From contig NZ_CP023564.1 of assembly GCF_002407065.1 (NCBI RefSeq), positions 2,232,001 through 2,296,000 of the forward strand: DNA of 64,000 nucleotides, given 5' to 3'. Positions 20,652 to 28,904 of the stretch are shown here, piece after piece. The notes under the pieces were generated by a model. The model saw nothing but the letters and a program-made list of their open reading frames with translations, was not told the origin of the DNA and ran no database searches. Position 1 is the stretch's first letter. Every line of letters starts with the position of its first letter. The stretch is from Brachybacterium ginsengisoli. Its GTDB lineage: Bacteria; Actinomycetota; Actinomycetes; Actinomycetales; Dermabacteraceae. The position numbers and the translations under genes are program-made.

Positions 20652-23231
20652 GTGAGCACCGATACCGGCCACCGTCCCGTCCCGCGTCGCGAGAGCGCGA
20701 CCACCACCGGCACCCTCCCCGTCCTGCGAGCGGTCCCGACCTCCACCTATCGCCTCCAGCTGCACGCCGGATTCACCGCCGACGACGCGGCGGGGATCGT
20801 CCCCTACCTCGCTCGTCTCGGGGTGGGCCACCTCTTCTGCTCCCCCGTGCTCCAGGCCGCACCGGGCTCCACCCACGGGTACGACGTCGTGGACCACACG
20901 CGCATCGGCGAGGAGATCGGCGGCGAGGAGGCACTGCGGCGACTGGCCGATGCCGCCCACGGGCACGGCATGGGCCTGATCGTCGACGTGGTCCCCAACC
21001 ACATGGCGATCCCCACCCCGATCTGGCACAACCGCGCCCTGTGGTCGGTGCTGCGGGACGGGCCGGCCTCGGAGTACGCGGACTGGTTCGACGTGGAGCT
21101 CACCGGCGAGCTCTCCCTCCTCGTGCCGGTGCTCGGCCGCTCCGTCGGCGCGGTCCTCGCCGACGGCGAGATCACCGTGGGCCAGGAGCCGATCCCCCAG
21201 GCCGACGGCACCGTCCGCACCGAGACCGTGGTGCGCTACTACGACCACGTGCTCCCGGTCGCGGCCGGCACCGAGCACCTGGGCCTGGCCGACCTGCTGG
21301 ACCGGCAGTGGTACCGCCTCGCCTCCTGGAAGGTCGCCGATGACGAGCTGAACTACCGACGCTTCTTCGACGTCGACACCCTCGCCGCGATCCGGGTGGA
21401 GCTGCCGGAGGTCTTCGAGGCGACCCATGCGACGCTGCTGCGCCTGCAGGGCGAAGGGATCATCGACGGCTACCGCATCGACCACCCGGACGGTCTGGCC
21501 GATCCGCGCGGCTACCTGCGGGACCTCGAGCGCGCGACCGGCGGGGCCTGGACCGTCGTGGAGAAGATCCTGCACGGCGACGAGCAGCTGCCGGGGGACT
21601 TCCCCTGCGCGGGGACCACCGGCTACGACGCGCTGTGGCGGGTGGGCGGACTGTTCCACGACCCGCACGGGGCGCTCGGCCTGACCCATCTGTGGCAGCG
21701 TCGCACCGGCGACCTCCGCCCCTTCGAGGAGGTCGCCGAGGAGTCCACGGACCTCGTCGTGCAGACCAGCCTCTGGGCCGAGATCGAACGCCTGACCACG
21801 CTGCTCCACCGCATCTGCCAGGCCGACATCCGCCTGCGCGACACCACGCGACGGAACATCCAGAAGGTGGTCGTCGCCCTGCTGGGCTCCATGGACCGCT
21901 ATCGCGCGTACATCGTGCCGGGCGAGGCGGCACCCGGCTCCGAGCGGGCGGTCATCGAGCAGGCGGCCGATCGGGCCCGGTCGAGGCTCGGCGAGGACGA
22001 GGACGTCGCGGCGGCCCTCGGCACCGTGGTCGCCCTGGTCTGCGGCGACGAGGTGGGCAGCGCGGGCCGCACCCGCAGCGCCGATCGGGACGAGGTGGTG
22101 GTGCGCTTCGCCCAGACCTGCGGCCCCGTGCACGCCAAGGGCCTCGAGGACACCGCCTTCTACCGCTACGCGCGCTTCCTCGCCGTGAACGAGGTGGGCG
22201 CGGATCCGGACCGCATCGGCGTGGACCCTGACGAGCTGCACGATCACGCGCTGTCGATGGTCCGCACCCGGCCCGATGCGATGACCACCCTGTCCACCCA
22301 CGACACCAAGCGCAGCGAGGACGTGCGCGCCCGGCTCGCCGTGCTCACCGAGCAGCCGCTCGAGTGGGCCGTGGTCGTCCAGGACCTCGAGCGGGCGACC
22401 GCCGACCACCGCGGAGACCAGGTGGACGGCGCCGTCGACCTGCTGCTGTGGCAGATCCTGGCCGCCTGCTGGACCCTGCCGGGCGCCCCGGTGGCGCCGC
22501 TGACCGCGGAGCGGCTGGACGGGTACCTGCTCAAGGCGATGCGGGAGGCGAAGAGCCGCACCACCTGGACCGAGCAGGACTCCGACTACGAGCAGCAGGT
22601 CCTGGACCTGGGCCGGGCCGCCCTCTGCTCCGCAGAGGTCGACGAGATCCTCTCCGACTGGACGCGCCGCACCCTCGCCGCCCAGCGCAGCGCGATCCTC
22701 GGCCAGAAGCTGGTGCAGCTGACCATGCCGGGGGTCCCGGACGTGTACCAGGGCAACGAGTCGGTGGACCTCTCCCTCGTGGACCCGGACAACCGCCGCG
22801 AGGTCGACCACGCCGCCCATGAGGAGCGGCTGACCCGGATGATCGAGGGCGCGGGCCCGGAGGGCATCGCCGACGAGAAGCTGTGGCTGACCCATCGTGC
22901 CCTGGTGCTCCGTCGCAACCGCCCCGAGCTCTTCCAGGGCCGGGACGCCGCCTACCATCCGCTGCCCACCACGACCGGCCACGCCCTCGCGTTCGGCCGT
23001 GCGGAGGGCGAGGGTCCGATCGAGGTGATCACGGTGGTCACCCGGCTCGCCCACGGCCTCGCCCAGCGGGGAGGCTGGGGCGACGCCTGGATCGCCCTGC
23101 CGCCGGGGCGCTGGCGGGACAGCCTCAGCGGCGCCGAGACCGAGGGCGGTCGCGCCTCCCTCCAGGACCTCCTCGGCGACGGGCCGGTCGCCCTGCTGGT
23201 GCGCATCCGGGACGAGGAGGACGCGCGATGA
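20652..23231 (+). CDS. treY: Maltooligosyltrehalose synthase
   Basis: Isomerises the reducing-end alpha-1,4 bond of maltodextrins to alpha,alpha-1,1, giving maltooligosyl-trehalose. With GTG at 20652 the protein has 859 residues. Family features are STYRLQLHAGF and HLFCSPVLQAAPGSTHGYD near the N-terminus, VDVVPNHMAIP, the catalytic region DGYRIDHPDGLADP followed by VVEKILHGDEQLP, and TMPGVPDVYQGNE near the end. A GAAGGAGA lies about 10 nt before the GTG; the frame is open further upstream but compositionally less convincing. Its stop overlaps treZ as ATGA. Confidence 0.95.
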   Translation: MSTDTGHRPVPRRESATTTGTLPVLRAVPTSTYRLQLHAGFTADDAAGIVPYLARLGVGHLFCSPVLQAAPGSTHGYDVVDHTRIGEEIGGEEALRRLADAAHGHGMGLIVDVVPNHMAIPTPIWHNRALWSVLRDGPASEYADWFDVELTGELSLLVPVLGRSVGAVLADGEITVGQEPIPQADGTVRTETVVRYYDHVLPVAAGTEHLGLADLLDRQWYRLASWKVADDELNYRRFFDVDTLAAIRVELPEVFEATHATLLRLQGEGIIDGYRIDHPDGLADPRGYLRDLERATGGAWTVVEKILHGDEQLPGDFPCAGTTGYDALWRVGGLFHDPHGALGLTHLWQRRTGDLRPFEEVAEESTDLVVQTSLWAEIERLTTLLHRICQADIRLRDTTRRNIQKVVVALLGSMDRYRAYIVPGEAAPGSERAVIEQAADRARSRLGEDEDVAAALGTVVALVCGDEVGSAGRTRSADRDEVVVRFAQTCGPVHAKGLEDTAFYRYARFLAVNEVGADPDRIGVDPDELHDHALSMVRTRPDAMTTLSTHDTKRSEDVRARLAVLTEQPLEWAVVVQDLERATADHRGDQVDGAVDLLLWQILAACWTLPGAPVAPLTAERLDGYLLKAMREAKSRTTWTEQDSDYEQQVLDLGRAALCSAEVDEILSDWTRRTLAAQRSAILGQKLVQLTMPGVPDVYQGNESVDLSLVDPDNRREVDHAAHEERLTRMIEGAGPEGIADEKLWLTHRALVLRRNRPELFQGRDAAYHPLPTTTGHALAFGRAEGEGPIEVITVVTRLAHGLAQRGGWGDAWIALPPGRWRDSLSGAETEGGRASLQDLLGDGPVALLVRIRDEEDAR

Positions 23232-25018
23232 GCTCCCGCCCGGTCGACGCGCACGACGAGCGCGGCTACGAGCTCTGGGCTCCTGCGGCACAGCAGGTCA
23301 CCCTGCGGATCGACGGGACCGAGCACGAGATGCGGGTGGTCGGGGACGGCTGGTTCATGCTGCCGGAGGTCCCCGCCGAGCCCGGCGCACGCTACGCCTT
23401 CCGCCTCGACGGCGGGGACCTCTGGCTGCCCGATCCCCGGTCGCTGTCGCAGCCCGACGGAGTCCATGCGGACAGCGAGGTCGTCGACCCCTCGCTGCTG
23501 CGGCCGACCGCGCCCTGGGACGGTCGCGACCTCCGGGGACGGGTCCTGTACGAGCTGCACGTGGGCACCTTCACGCCCGGGCCCGACGGCCGCGGCGGCA
23601 CCTTCGACTCGGCGATCGAGCGGCTCGACGAGCTGGTCGACCTCGGGGTCGACGCCGTGGAGCTGATGCCGGTGGCCCCTTTCCCCGGGGATCGCGGGTG
23701 GGGATATGACGGCGTCGGCCTGTACGCGGTCCACGCCGCCTATGGCGGGCCGCAGGCGCTGGCCCGCTTCGTGGACGCCTCCCACCGGCACGGGATCGCC
23801 GTGGTGCTCGACGTGGTGCACAACCACCTCGGGCCCTCCGGCAACTACCTGGGCATGTTCGGTCCGTACTTCACCGAGCGGCATCAGACCCCCTGGGGGT
23901 CGGCGATCAACCTCGACCAGCCCGGCTCCCGCCAGGTGCGCGACTTCCTGCTGGGCAGCGCCCGCCACTGGCTGGTGGACATGGGGGTGGACGGGCTGCG
24001 CCTGGACGCGGTCCACGAGCTGCGCGACGACTCCGAGCGCCCCTTCCTCGCCGAGCTGGCCGATGCGGTGTCGAGCTGGGAGACGGAGACGGGCAGGCCG
24101 CTCGCGCTCATCGCGGAGTCCGATCGCAACCAGCCCGCCACGGTCACCCCCACCTCCCGCGGCGGGCTCGGCATGGACATGCAGTGGGCCGACGACGTCC
24201 ACCACGGCGTCCATGCCTGGATCACCGGCGAGCGCGACGGGTACTACGGCGACTTCGGCAGCGCCGAGGCTCTCGCCGTCGTGCTCGAGCGGGTCTTCCT
24301 CCACGCCGGCACCTGGTCGAGCTTCCGGGGACGGGCCTGGGGAGCACCGGTGGATCCCGACTCCGCGGAGTACGACGCCCACTCCTTCGTCACCTTCCTC
24401 CAGGACCACGACCAGGTGGGCAACCGGGCCGCCGGCGACCGGATCCATCACGGGATCGATCCCGGCCGCCACGCCGCCGCGATCGCGCTGATCCTGCTGG
24501 GGCCCGGCACGCCGATGCTCTTCCAGGGCGAGGAATGGGCGGCGTCGACGCCGTACACGTACTTCACCGCGCACGACGAGGAGCTCGGAGCGCTGGTGAG
24601 CGCGGGCCGGGTGGAGGAGTTCGCGGCGATGGGCTGGGGCGATCAGGTCCCCGATCCGCAGCTGCGCTCCACCTTCGAGTCCTCGATCCTGCGCTGGGAG
24701 GAACGGGAGCAGGCGGGACATGCCTCGATGCTGCGCTGGTACCGGGAGCTGATCGCGCTGCGCCATGCCGAGGAGGACCTCCACGACCCCTCGCTGCGGC
24801 GCACCCGGGTGGAGGTGCTGGCCGAGGAGACGGTCCTGCTCCGGCGCGGCGCGCTCGCCGTGCTCGCACATCGCGGTCCCGGCCCGCTCGCGGCAGGGCC
24901 CCGCGCGGAGCAGGTGCTCGCCGCCTTCGGCGAGATGACGCTGGGGGCCGACGGGACGATCCACCTCGCCGGACCCGGCGCCGTGGTGCTCCGGCCGTCC
25001 CCGGGGACCGGCGGCTGA
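23228..25018 (+). CDS. treZ: Malto-oligosyltrehalose trehalohydrolase
   Basis: Cleaves free trehalose from maltooligosyl-trehalose, completing the TreX-TreY-TreZ route. The 596-residue protein starts with a CBM48-like domain (GYELWAPAAQQVTLRIDG) followed by a GH13 barrel with VLYELHVGTFTP, GVDAVELMPVAPFPG, DVVHNHLGPSGNYL, GVDGLRLDAVHELRDDS and LIAESDRNQP, then QDHDQVGNRAAGDR. ATG overlaps the treY stop (23228-23231). A short stack of 15-bp repeats follows the gene. Confidence 0.95.
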   Translation: MSSRPVDAHDERGYELWAPAAQQVTLRIDGTEHEMRVVGDGWFMLPEVPAEPGARYAFRLDGGDLWLPDPRSLSQPDGVHADSEVVDPSLLRPTAPWDGRDLRGRVLYELHVGTFTPGPDGRGGTFDSAIERLDELVDLGVDAVELMPVAPFPGDRGWGYDGVGLYAVHAAYGGPQALARFVDASHRHGIAVVLDVVHNHLGPSGNYLGMFGPYFTERHQTPWGSAINLDQPGSRQVRDFLLGSARHWLVDMGVDGLRLDAVHELRDDSERPFLAELADAVSSWETETGRPLALIAESDRNQPATVTPTSRGGLGMDMQWADDVHHGVHAWITGERDGYYGDFGSAEALAVVLERVFLHAGTWSSFRGRAWGAPVDPDSAEYDAHSFVTFLQDHDQVGNRAAGDRIHHGIDPGRHAAAIALILLGPGTPMLFQGEEWAASTPYTYFTAHDEELGALVSAGRVEEFAAMGWGDQVPDPQLRSTFESSILRWEEREQAGHASMLRWYRELIALRHAEEDLHDPSLRRTRVEVLAEETVLLRRGALAVLAHRGPGPLAAGPRAEQVLAAFGEMTLGADGTIHLAGPGAVVLRPSPGTGG

Positions 25019-25032
25019 GACATCGGCAGGGA

Positions 25033-25092
25033 GCGGCCTGTCAGAGGGCGGCGCGTGAGGATGCGGCGTGTCAGGAGGCGGCGTGTCAGGAG
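25033..25092. repeat. Four 15-bp tandem units spanning the zapE stop codon
   Basis: Units at 25033, 25048, 25063 and 25078; the last two are identical (GCGGCGTGTCAGGAG), the others diverged. In the zapE direction the repeat carries the last codons and TGA, so further in-frame TGA codons follow 15 nt and 45 nt after the real stop. Looks like recent slippage duplication of the gene end. Confidence 0.75.
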
Positions 25093-26144
25093 GCGGCGTC
25101 GGCCGCTCCGGAGCTCAGCAGCGCTCCCCCGTCGCGGGCGAGCGAGGCGAGGCGGGAGAGGGCGCGGAAGTACTTCTTGCGGTACCCGCTGCGCAGCAGC
25201 TCCGCGGAGAACAGATCCTCGAGCGTCCCGGGGTCGGTTCCGCCCGCCAGGGAGATCAGCATCGGCACCTCCCGGTCGTAGAGACGGTCCACGAGCACCA
25301 CGAAGCGCAGCGCGTCGTGGTGGTGGGTGAGCCCGTGCATCCCGGTGACGTGCGCGGCGGAGACCTCGTCGATCATGGCGCCGTAGCGGGAGGGATGGAC
25401 CTTCGTGAGATGGGTCAGCAGCGCGTCGTACTCGTCGAGGGTCGCGCCCGGCATCGTCTCGGCGCTGCTGCGCACCTCATCCTCGGGGAGGGTCGCGATC
25501 TCGGTGACTCCGTTCCGGCGGCGGTAGTCCTCGCCGTCGATCCGCAGCACCTCGAAGCGCTCGGCCATCGCCTGGATCTCGCGCAGGAAGTCCTGGGCGG
25601 CGAACCGGCCTTCGCCGAGGGCGTCCGGCAGAGTGTTCGAGGTCGCCACGATCGCGACCCCTCGATCCGAGAGCTCGCGGATCAGCCGGGTCATCAGCAG
25701 GGTGTCGCCCGGGTCGTCGAGCTCGAACTCGTCGATGCACACCAGGACGGACTCGCCGAGCAGATCCACGGCGCGCTGGAAGCCGAGCGCTCCTACCAGA
25801 TCGGTGTACTCGACGAAGGTGCCGTAGACGCGGTCGCCCTCGACGGCATGGAAGAGCGAGGTGAGGAGGTGGGTCTTGCCCACCCCGAACCCGCCGTCGA
25901 GATATATGCCGCGGGCGGCGGCGGGCTTCTTCTTCCGCAGCCGGGAGAGGAAGCCGGCACGCGGCGCGCCGAGTGCCGCGGCGAACTCGCCGACACGCTG
26001 CTTCGCCTGCTCCTGCGAGGGGAAGTCGGGGTCCGGGACGTAGTTGTCCAGCCGGGCCCGGGCGAATCGCGGCGGGGGCACCAGGTCCGCGAGCAGTCGC
26101 TCCAGGGACGGTTCCGGCCGGCGGTCGCAGAGTGCTTCGGTCAC
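25086..26144 (-). CDS. zapE: AFG1/ZapE-family P-loop ATPase
   Basis: 352-residue ATPase of the AFG1-like family. In E. coli ZapE interacts with FtsZ and affects ring constriction; mitochondrial relatives act in protein quality control. The role in this organism is inferred only from family membership. Walker A is GGFGVGKTHLLTS near 85-97, Walker B VLVCIDEFELDDPGDT, then IVATSNTLPDALGEGRF, which are family signatures. The start is GTG with TAGACT (26152-26157) ending 7 nt before it, so the mRNA is probably leaderless. The end lies in a 15-bp tandem repeat. Confidence 0.9.
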   Translation of the reverse strand: MTEALCDRRPEPSLERLLADLVPPPRFARARLDNYVPDPDFPSQEQAKQRVGEFAAALGAPRAGFLSRLRKKKPAAARGIYLDGGFGVGKTHLLTSLFHAVEGDRVYGTFVEYTDLVGALGFQRAVDLLGESVLVCIDEFELDDPGDTLLMTRLIRELSDRGVAIVATSNTLPDALGEGRFAAQDFLREIQAMAERFEVLRIDGEDYRRRNGVTEIATLPEDEVRSSAETMPGATLDEYDALLTHLTKVHPSRYGAMIDEVSAAHVTGMHGLTHHHDALRFVVLVDRLYDREVPMLISLAGGTDPGTLEDLFSAELLRSGYRKKYFRALSRLASLARDGGALLSSGAADAAS

Positions 26145-26151
26145 GGGGATC

Positions 26152-26157
26152 AGTCTA
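26152..26157 (-). promoter_or_regulatory. -10 box of zapE (leaderless start)
   Basis: TAGACT on the minus strand, 7 nt before the GTG at 26144. This is a common actinobacterial -10 hexamer. The -35 is weak. Confidence 0.55.
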
Positions 26158-26199
26158 GGGGCCGTGCGCCGGGGCTCCGGACGACGCCGGAGCGCGTGC

Positions 26200-27567
26200 T
26201 CAGAGTCGCAGCCCGATCGAGCCCTCGAGCGCGGGGGCGGCAGGGTCCCGCACCGGCACCGCGATCTCGTCGGCCCGGATCTCCAGACCGAGCTCGCGGA
26301 TCAGGTACTCGGCGAGCCGGCGCTCGTAGCGCGCCGGATCGGTGTTCCACTCGCGGGTGTGCGAGGCGCCGGCGACCGGGACGAACTCGATCAGGTCCGG
26401 GCGCAGCGCGGCCAGCTGCCGGCTGGGCTCGGGCGGGACGGTCTCGTCGTCCAGCGCGTGGAACAGCAGGGTCGGGTGGGTGAGGTGCTCCGCGTAGTAC
26501 GCCGGGGTCATCTCCGCCAGGGCCAGCGGTTCGCGCAGGCGCACCATCCGGGCCCCGAAGCGGGAGGTCATCATCCACAGGGCGAGCTCGCGCATCCGCG
26601 CCGGCGCCTTGAGCGCGGTGGCGTGGTAGATGAGGATGTCCTGCCAATCCACCGCCGGCGAGTCGAGGACCAGCGCGGCGATCCGCTCGCGGTGGGCGGA
26701 GCGGACCGAGGCCCGCAGCGCGATCCCACCGCCCATGGACCAGCCCACCAGGACGATGCGTCGGGCGCCGTGGGCGATGGCGTAGTCGATCGCGGCCTCG
26801 GTGTCCTCCCACTCCGCGGAGCCGAGATGGTGCATGCGGTCCGCGGAGGCGGGCGCCCCGGCATCGTTGCGGTAGGTGATGGTGAGGCTGGTCAGCCCCA
26901 GGCGGTGCAGCAGCGGGATGATCCGCAGCGCCTCGCCCCGGGCCGAGCCGTGCCCGTGCACGAGGATCGCCCAGGTGTCCTCGTTCCCCGGCGCGGAGCC
27001 GGAGTCGGTGTCGGGCCGCACGAGCCAGGCCGGCATGTTGCCGACCGGCGACTCGACGGTGACCTCCTCCGTGGGCAGGCCGTGCGCGGTCTGCGGGGTC
27101 CCCGCCCAGTAGAAGCCGTTGCTCCGGGCCCGGTCCACCTGGAGCGGCTCGTCGGTGTCGACGGCGAGCACGGGCCGGGAGACCGTGGTCGGGGTGGGCC
27201 GTCCGTCGACCGGGCCCAGCCGCACGTGGACGGTGCCGCCGCCCTGGCGCAGCGCGAGCAGGCCGCCGCGCCCGGTGGTGCGGGTCTCGTCGAGGTGGAC
27301 GCGGTCGGGGTGGACCGCCCGCACCGTCATGTCGGGCAGACCCCGCAGGGACTCCCGCGGCACCAGCGGCAGGCGGGCGATGATCCGGGCGCCGGCGGTG
27401 AGCACTCCTGCGCTGAGCGTGAACATCCCGGCCGCACCGATGGCGCCGTAGGCCGCCACCTCCACCCATCTTGCCTGGTCAGGCCAGTGCTGACGCAGCA
27501 GGGCGGGCCGTGCTGGACGGCGCTCGGAGGTGGTCCTGGCTGGGGTCCGGGATGGGTCGCGCGTCAT
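26200..27567 (-). CDS. Alpha/beta hydrolase with N-terminal membrane helix
   Basis: 455 residues: a basic N-terminus, one hydrophobic segment (VAAYGAIGAAGMFTLSAGVL), an Ig-like or beta-rich region to about 180, then an alpha/beta-hydrolase fold. The serine nucleophile is in VLVGWSMGGGIALRAS, the acid in LLFHALDDETVPPE and the histidine in AGASHTREWN. The substrate is unknown; relatives are annotated as esterases or peptidase-like hydrolases. ATG at 27567 is chosen because TAGGAT (27575-27580) ends exactly 7 nt upstream, indicating a leaderless mRNA; ATG at 27576 lies inside that box. Confidence 0.85.
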   Translation of the reverse strand: MTRDPSRTPARTTSERRPARPALLRQHWPDQARWVEVAAYGAIGAAGMFTLSAGVLTAGARIIARLPLVPRESLRGLPDMTVRAVHPDRVHLDETRTTGRGGLLALRQGGGTVHVRLGPVDGRPTPTTVSRPVLAVDTDEPLQVDRARSNGFYWAGTPQTAHGLPTEEVTVESPVGNMPAWLVRPDTDSGSAPGNEDTWAILVHGHGSARGEALRIIPLLHRLGLTSLTITYRNDAGAPASADRMHHLGSAEWEDTEAAIDYAIAHGARRIVLVGWSMGGGIALRASVRSAHRERIAALVLDSPAVDWQDILIYHATALKAPARMRELALWMMTSRFGARMVRLREPLALAEMTPAYYAEHLTHPTLLFHALDDETVPPEPSRQLAALRPDLIEFVPVAGASHTREWNTDPARYERRLAEYLIRELGLEIRADEIAVPVRDPAAPALEGSIGLRL

Positions 27568-27574
27568 ACCGCGC

Positions 27575-27595
27575 ATCCTATCGGCGGGCTAGGAT
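27575..27595. promoter_or_regulatory. Face-to-face -10 boxes of the hydrolase and msrB genes
   Basis: Minus-strand TAGGAT (27575-27580) serves the hydrolase and plus-strand TAGGAT (27590-27595) points to msrB. Their -10 elements are 9 bp apart, so the two promoters overlap and polymerases probably compete. The -35 elements are not clear. Confidence 0.5.
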
Positions 27596-27602
27596 CGAGG
27601 CT

Positions 27603-27619
27603 GTGAACGCGTTGTTCAC
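27603..27619. promoter_or_regulatory. Interrupted palindrome in the msrB leader
   Basis: GTGAAC-5 bp-GTTCAC, located just after the expected msrB transcription start. It could be an operator for a dimeric repressor controlling msrB. No cognate regulator was recognised. Confidence 0.35.
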
Positions 27620-27752
27620 CCCCACATCCACGTCGTGGTCCCCCGACTCGCCCGATGCTCCGCCGGCCGCCCCTCGAGCGGCCCCCGACCGGGCCCCGAG
27701 CCGCCGGACCGCGCGAGCGGCGCCCACCGGCGTCGCAGATCGGAGGCACCAG

Positions 27753-28211
27753 ATGTCCACGGATCCCATCGGCTCCCGCCCGTACCCGATCTCGGTGAGC
27801 GACCTCGAGTGGCGCGAGCGCCTCTCCCCCGCCGAGTACCAGGTGCTCCGTCAGGGCGGCACCGAGCGCCCCGGCACCGGGGAGTACGAGGAGGTGCGGC
27901 CGGCCGGGACCTACGCCTGCCGAGGCTGCGGCGCCGAGCTGTTCACCGCCTCGACCCAGTTCGATGCGCACTGCGGCTGGCCCGCCTTCTACGCCCCGTC
28001 CGAGTCCGACGCCGTCGAGCTCCTCGAGGACACCTCGCTGGGGATGCGGCGCGTCGAGGTGCGCTGCGCCGCGTGCGGTTCGCACCTCGGCCATGTCTTC
28101 GAGGGCGAGGGCTTCGCCACCCCCACCGACCAGCGCTACTGCATCAACTCGATCAGCCTGGTCCACAGCGACGACACGGAGCCCGCCGGGGGCGGCGCCT
28201 CCCCCGCCTGA
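27753..28211 (+). CDS. msrB: Peptide-methionine (R)-S-oxide reductase MsrB
   Basis: Reduces methionine-R-sulfoxide in proteins after oxidative damage. From ATG 27753 (GGAGG 6 nt upstream) it has 152 residues. It shows the two zinc CxxC pairs (CRGCG, CAACG), HCGWPAFY, GSHLGHVF and the catalytic cysteine in RYCINSISL. The frame stays open upstream to GTG 27603, which lies 7 nt after a TAGGAT box, so a longer leaderless form with a 50-residue Pro/Ala/Arg-rich extension cannot be excluded. Confidence 0.94.
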   Translation: MSTDPIGSRPYPISVSDLEWRERLSPAEYQVLRQGGTERPGTGEYEEVRPAGTYACRGCGAELFTASTQFDAHCGWPAFYAPSESDAVELLEDTSLGMRRVEVRCAACGSHLGHVFEGEGFATPTDQRYCINSISLVHSDDTEPAGGGASPA

Positions 28212-28250
28212 CCCCCGGCGCGCCTGCCGGACTCGCCCGGTTCGCGGCGA

Positions 28251-28256
28251 TAGCCT
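28251..28256 (+). promoter_or_regulatory. -10 box of the DUF3000 gene (leaderless start)
   Basis: TAGCCT followed by 6 nt and then GTG at 28263. There is no ribosome-binding site before the GTG. Confidence 0.45.
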
Positions 28257-28262
28257 CACTGC

Positions 28263-28904
28263 GTGCCCGTCCATGAAATCCGCTCCGGCGACGACACCTT
28301 CCGTGCCGTCATCGACGCCATGACCTCCGCTCCGCAGCGCTCGGAGTTCACCTGGCGCACGATCCCGGCACCCTCCCGGATGGCGCCCTCCACCTGGGCG
28401 TGCACGGGCGAGATCCTCGTGCACGAGGACGAGCTGGCCTCCGGCCGCCTGGTCATCCTGCACGACCCCGCCGGTCAGGAGTCCTGGGACGGGACCTATC
28501 GCATGGTCGCCCTGGTGCAGGCGCAGCTGGAGCCGGAGTTCGCCGTCGAGGCGATGCTCGGCGACGTCGCCTGGTCCTGGGTGACCGAGTCCCTCGAGCT
28601 CCACGACGCGGACTCCCGCGAGCTCGGCTGCACCGCGACGCGCGTCGTCTCCCAGTCCTACGGCGCGCTGGCCTCGCGGCCCTCCACCGTGGACGTCGAG
28701 ATGCGGGTGTCCTGGACTCCCGAGCCCCCGGCCGACGCCCCCTCCTCCGATCCCGCGATCGACCTGGCCCCGCACTTCGCGGCCTGGACGGCGATGCTCG
28801 CCGCCGCCGGGGGTCTGCCTCCCGCGCCGCCGCGCATCGCCCCGATCGCTCCCACCCACCACGCGAGGGCCCCGCGCCCCGAGGAAGCCGGTGACGCCCG
28901 GTGA
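28263..28904 (+). CDS. DUF3000 family protein
   Basis: 213-residue protein of unknown function from a family found in actinobacteria, often directly before the ribonuclease D gene, as here. The conserved core is roughly residues 10-180 (FTWRTIPAPSRMAPSTWA, GRLVILHDPAGQESWDGTYR, MLGDVAWSWVTESL), followed by a Pro/Ala-rich tail. It overlaps rnd by 4 nt (GTGA, 28901-28904), implying a shared mRNA. No catalytic motif or membrane helix is visible. Confidence 0.85.
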   Translation: MPVHEIRSGDDTFRAVIDAMTSAPQRSEFTWRTIPAPSRMAPSTWACTGEILVHEDELASGRLVILHDPAGQESWDGTYRMVALVQAQLEPEFAVEAMLGDVAWSWVTESLELHDADSRELGCTATRVVSQSYGALASRPSTVDVEMRVSWTPEPPADAPSSDPAIDLAPHFAAWTAMLAAAGGLPPAPPRIAPIAPTHHARAPRPEEAGDAR

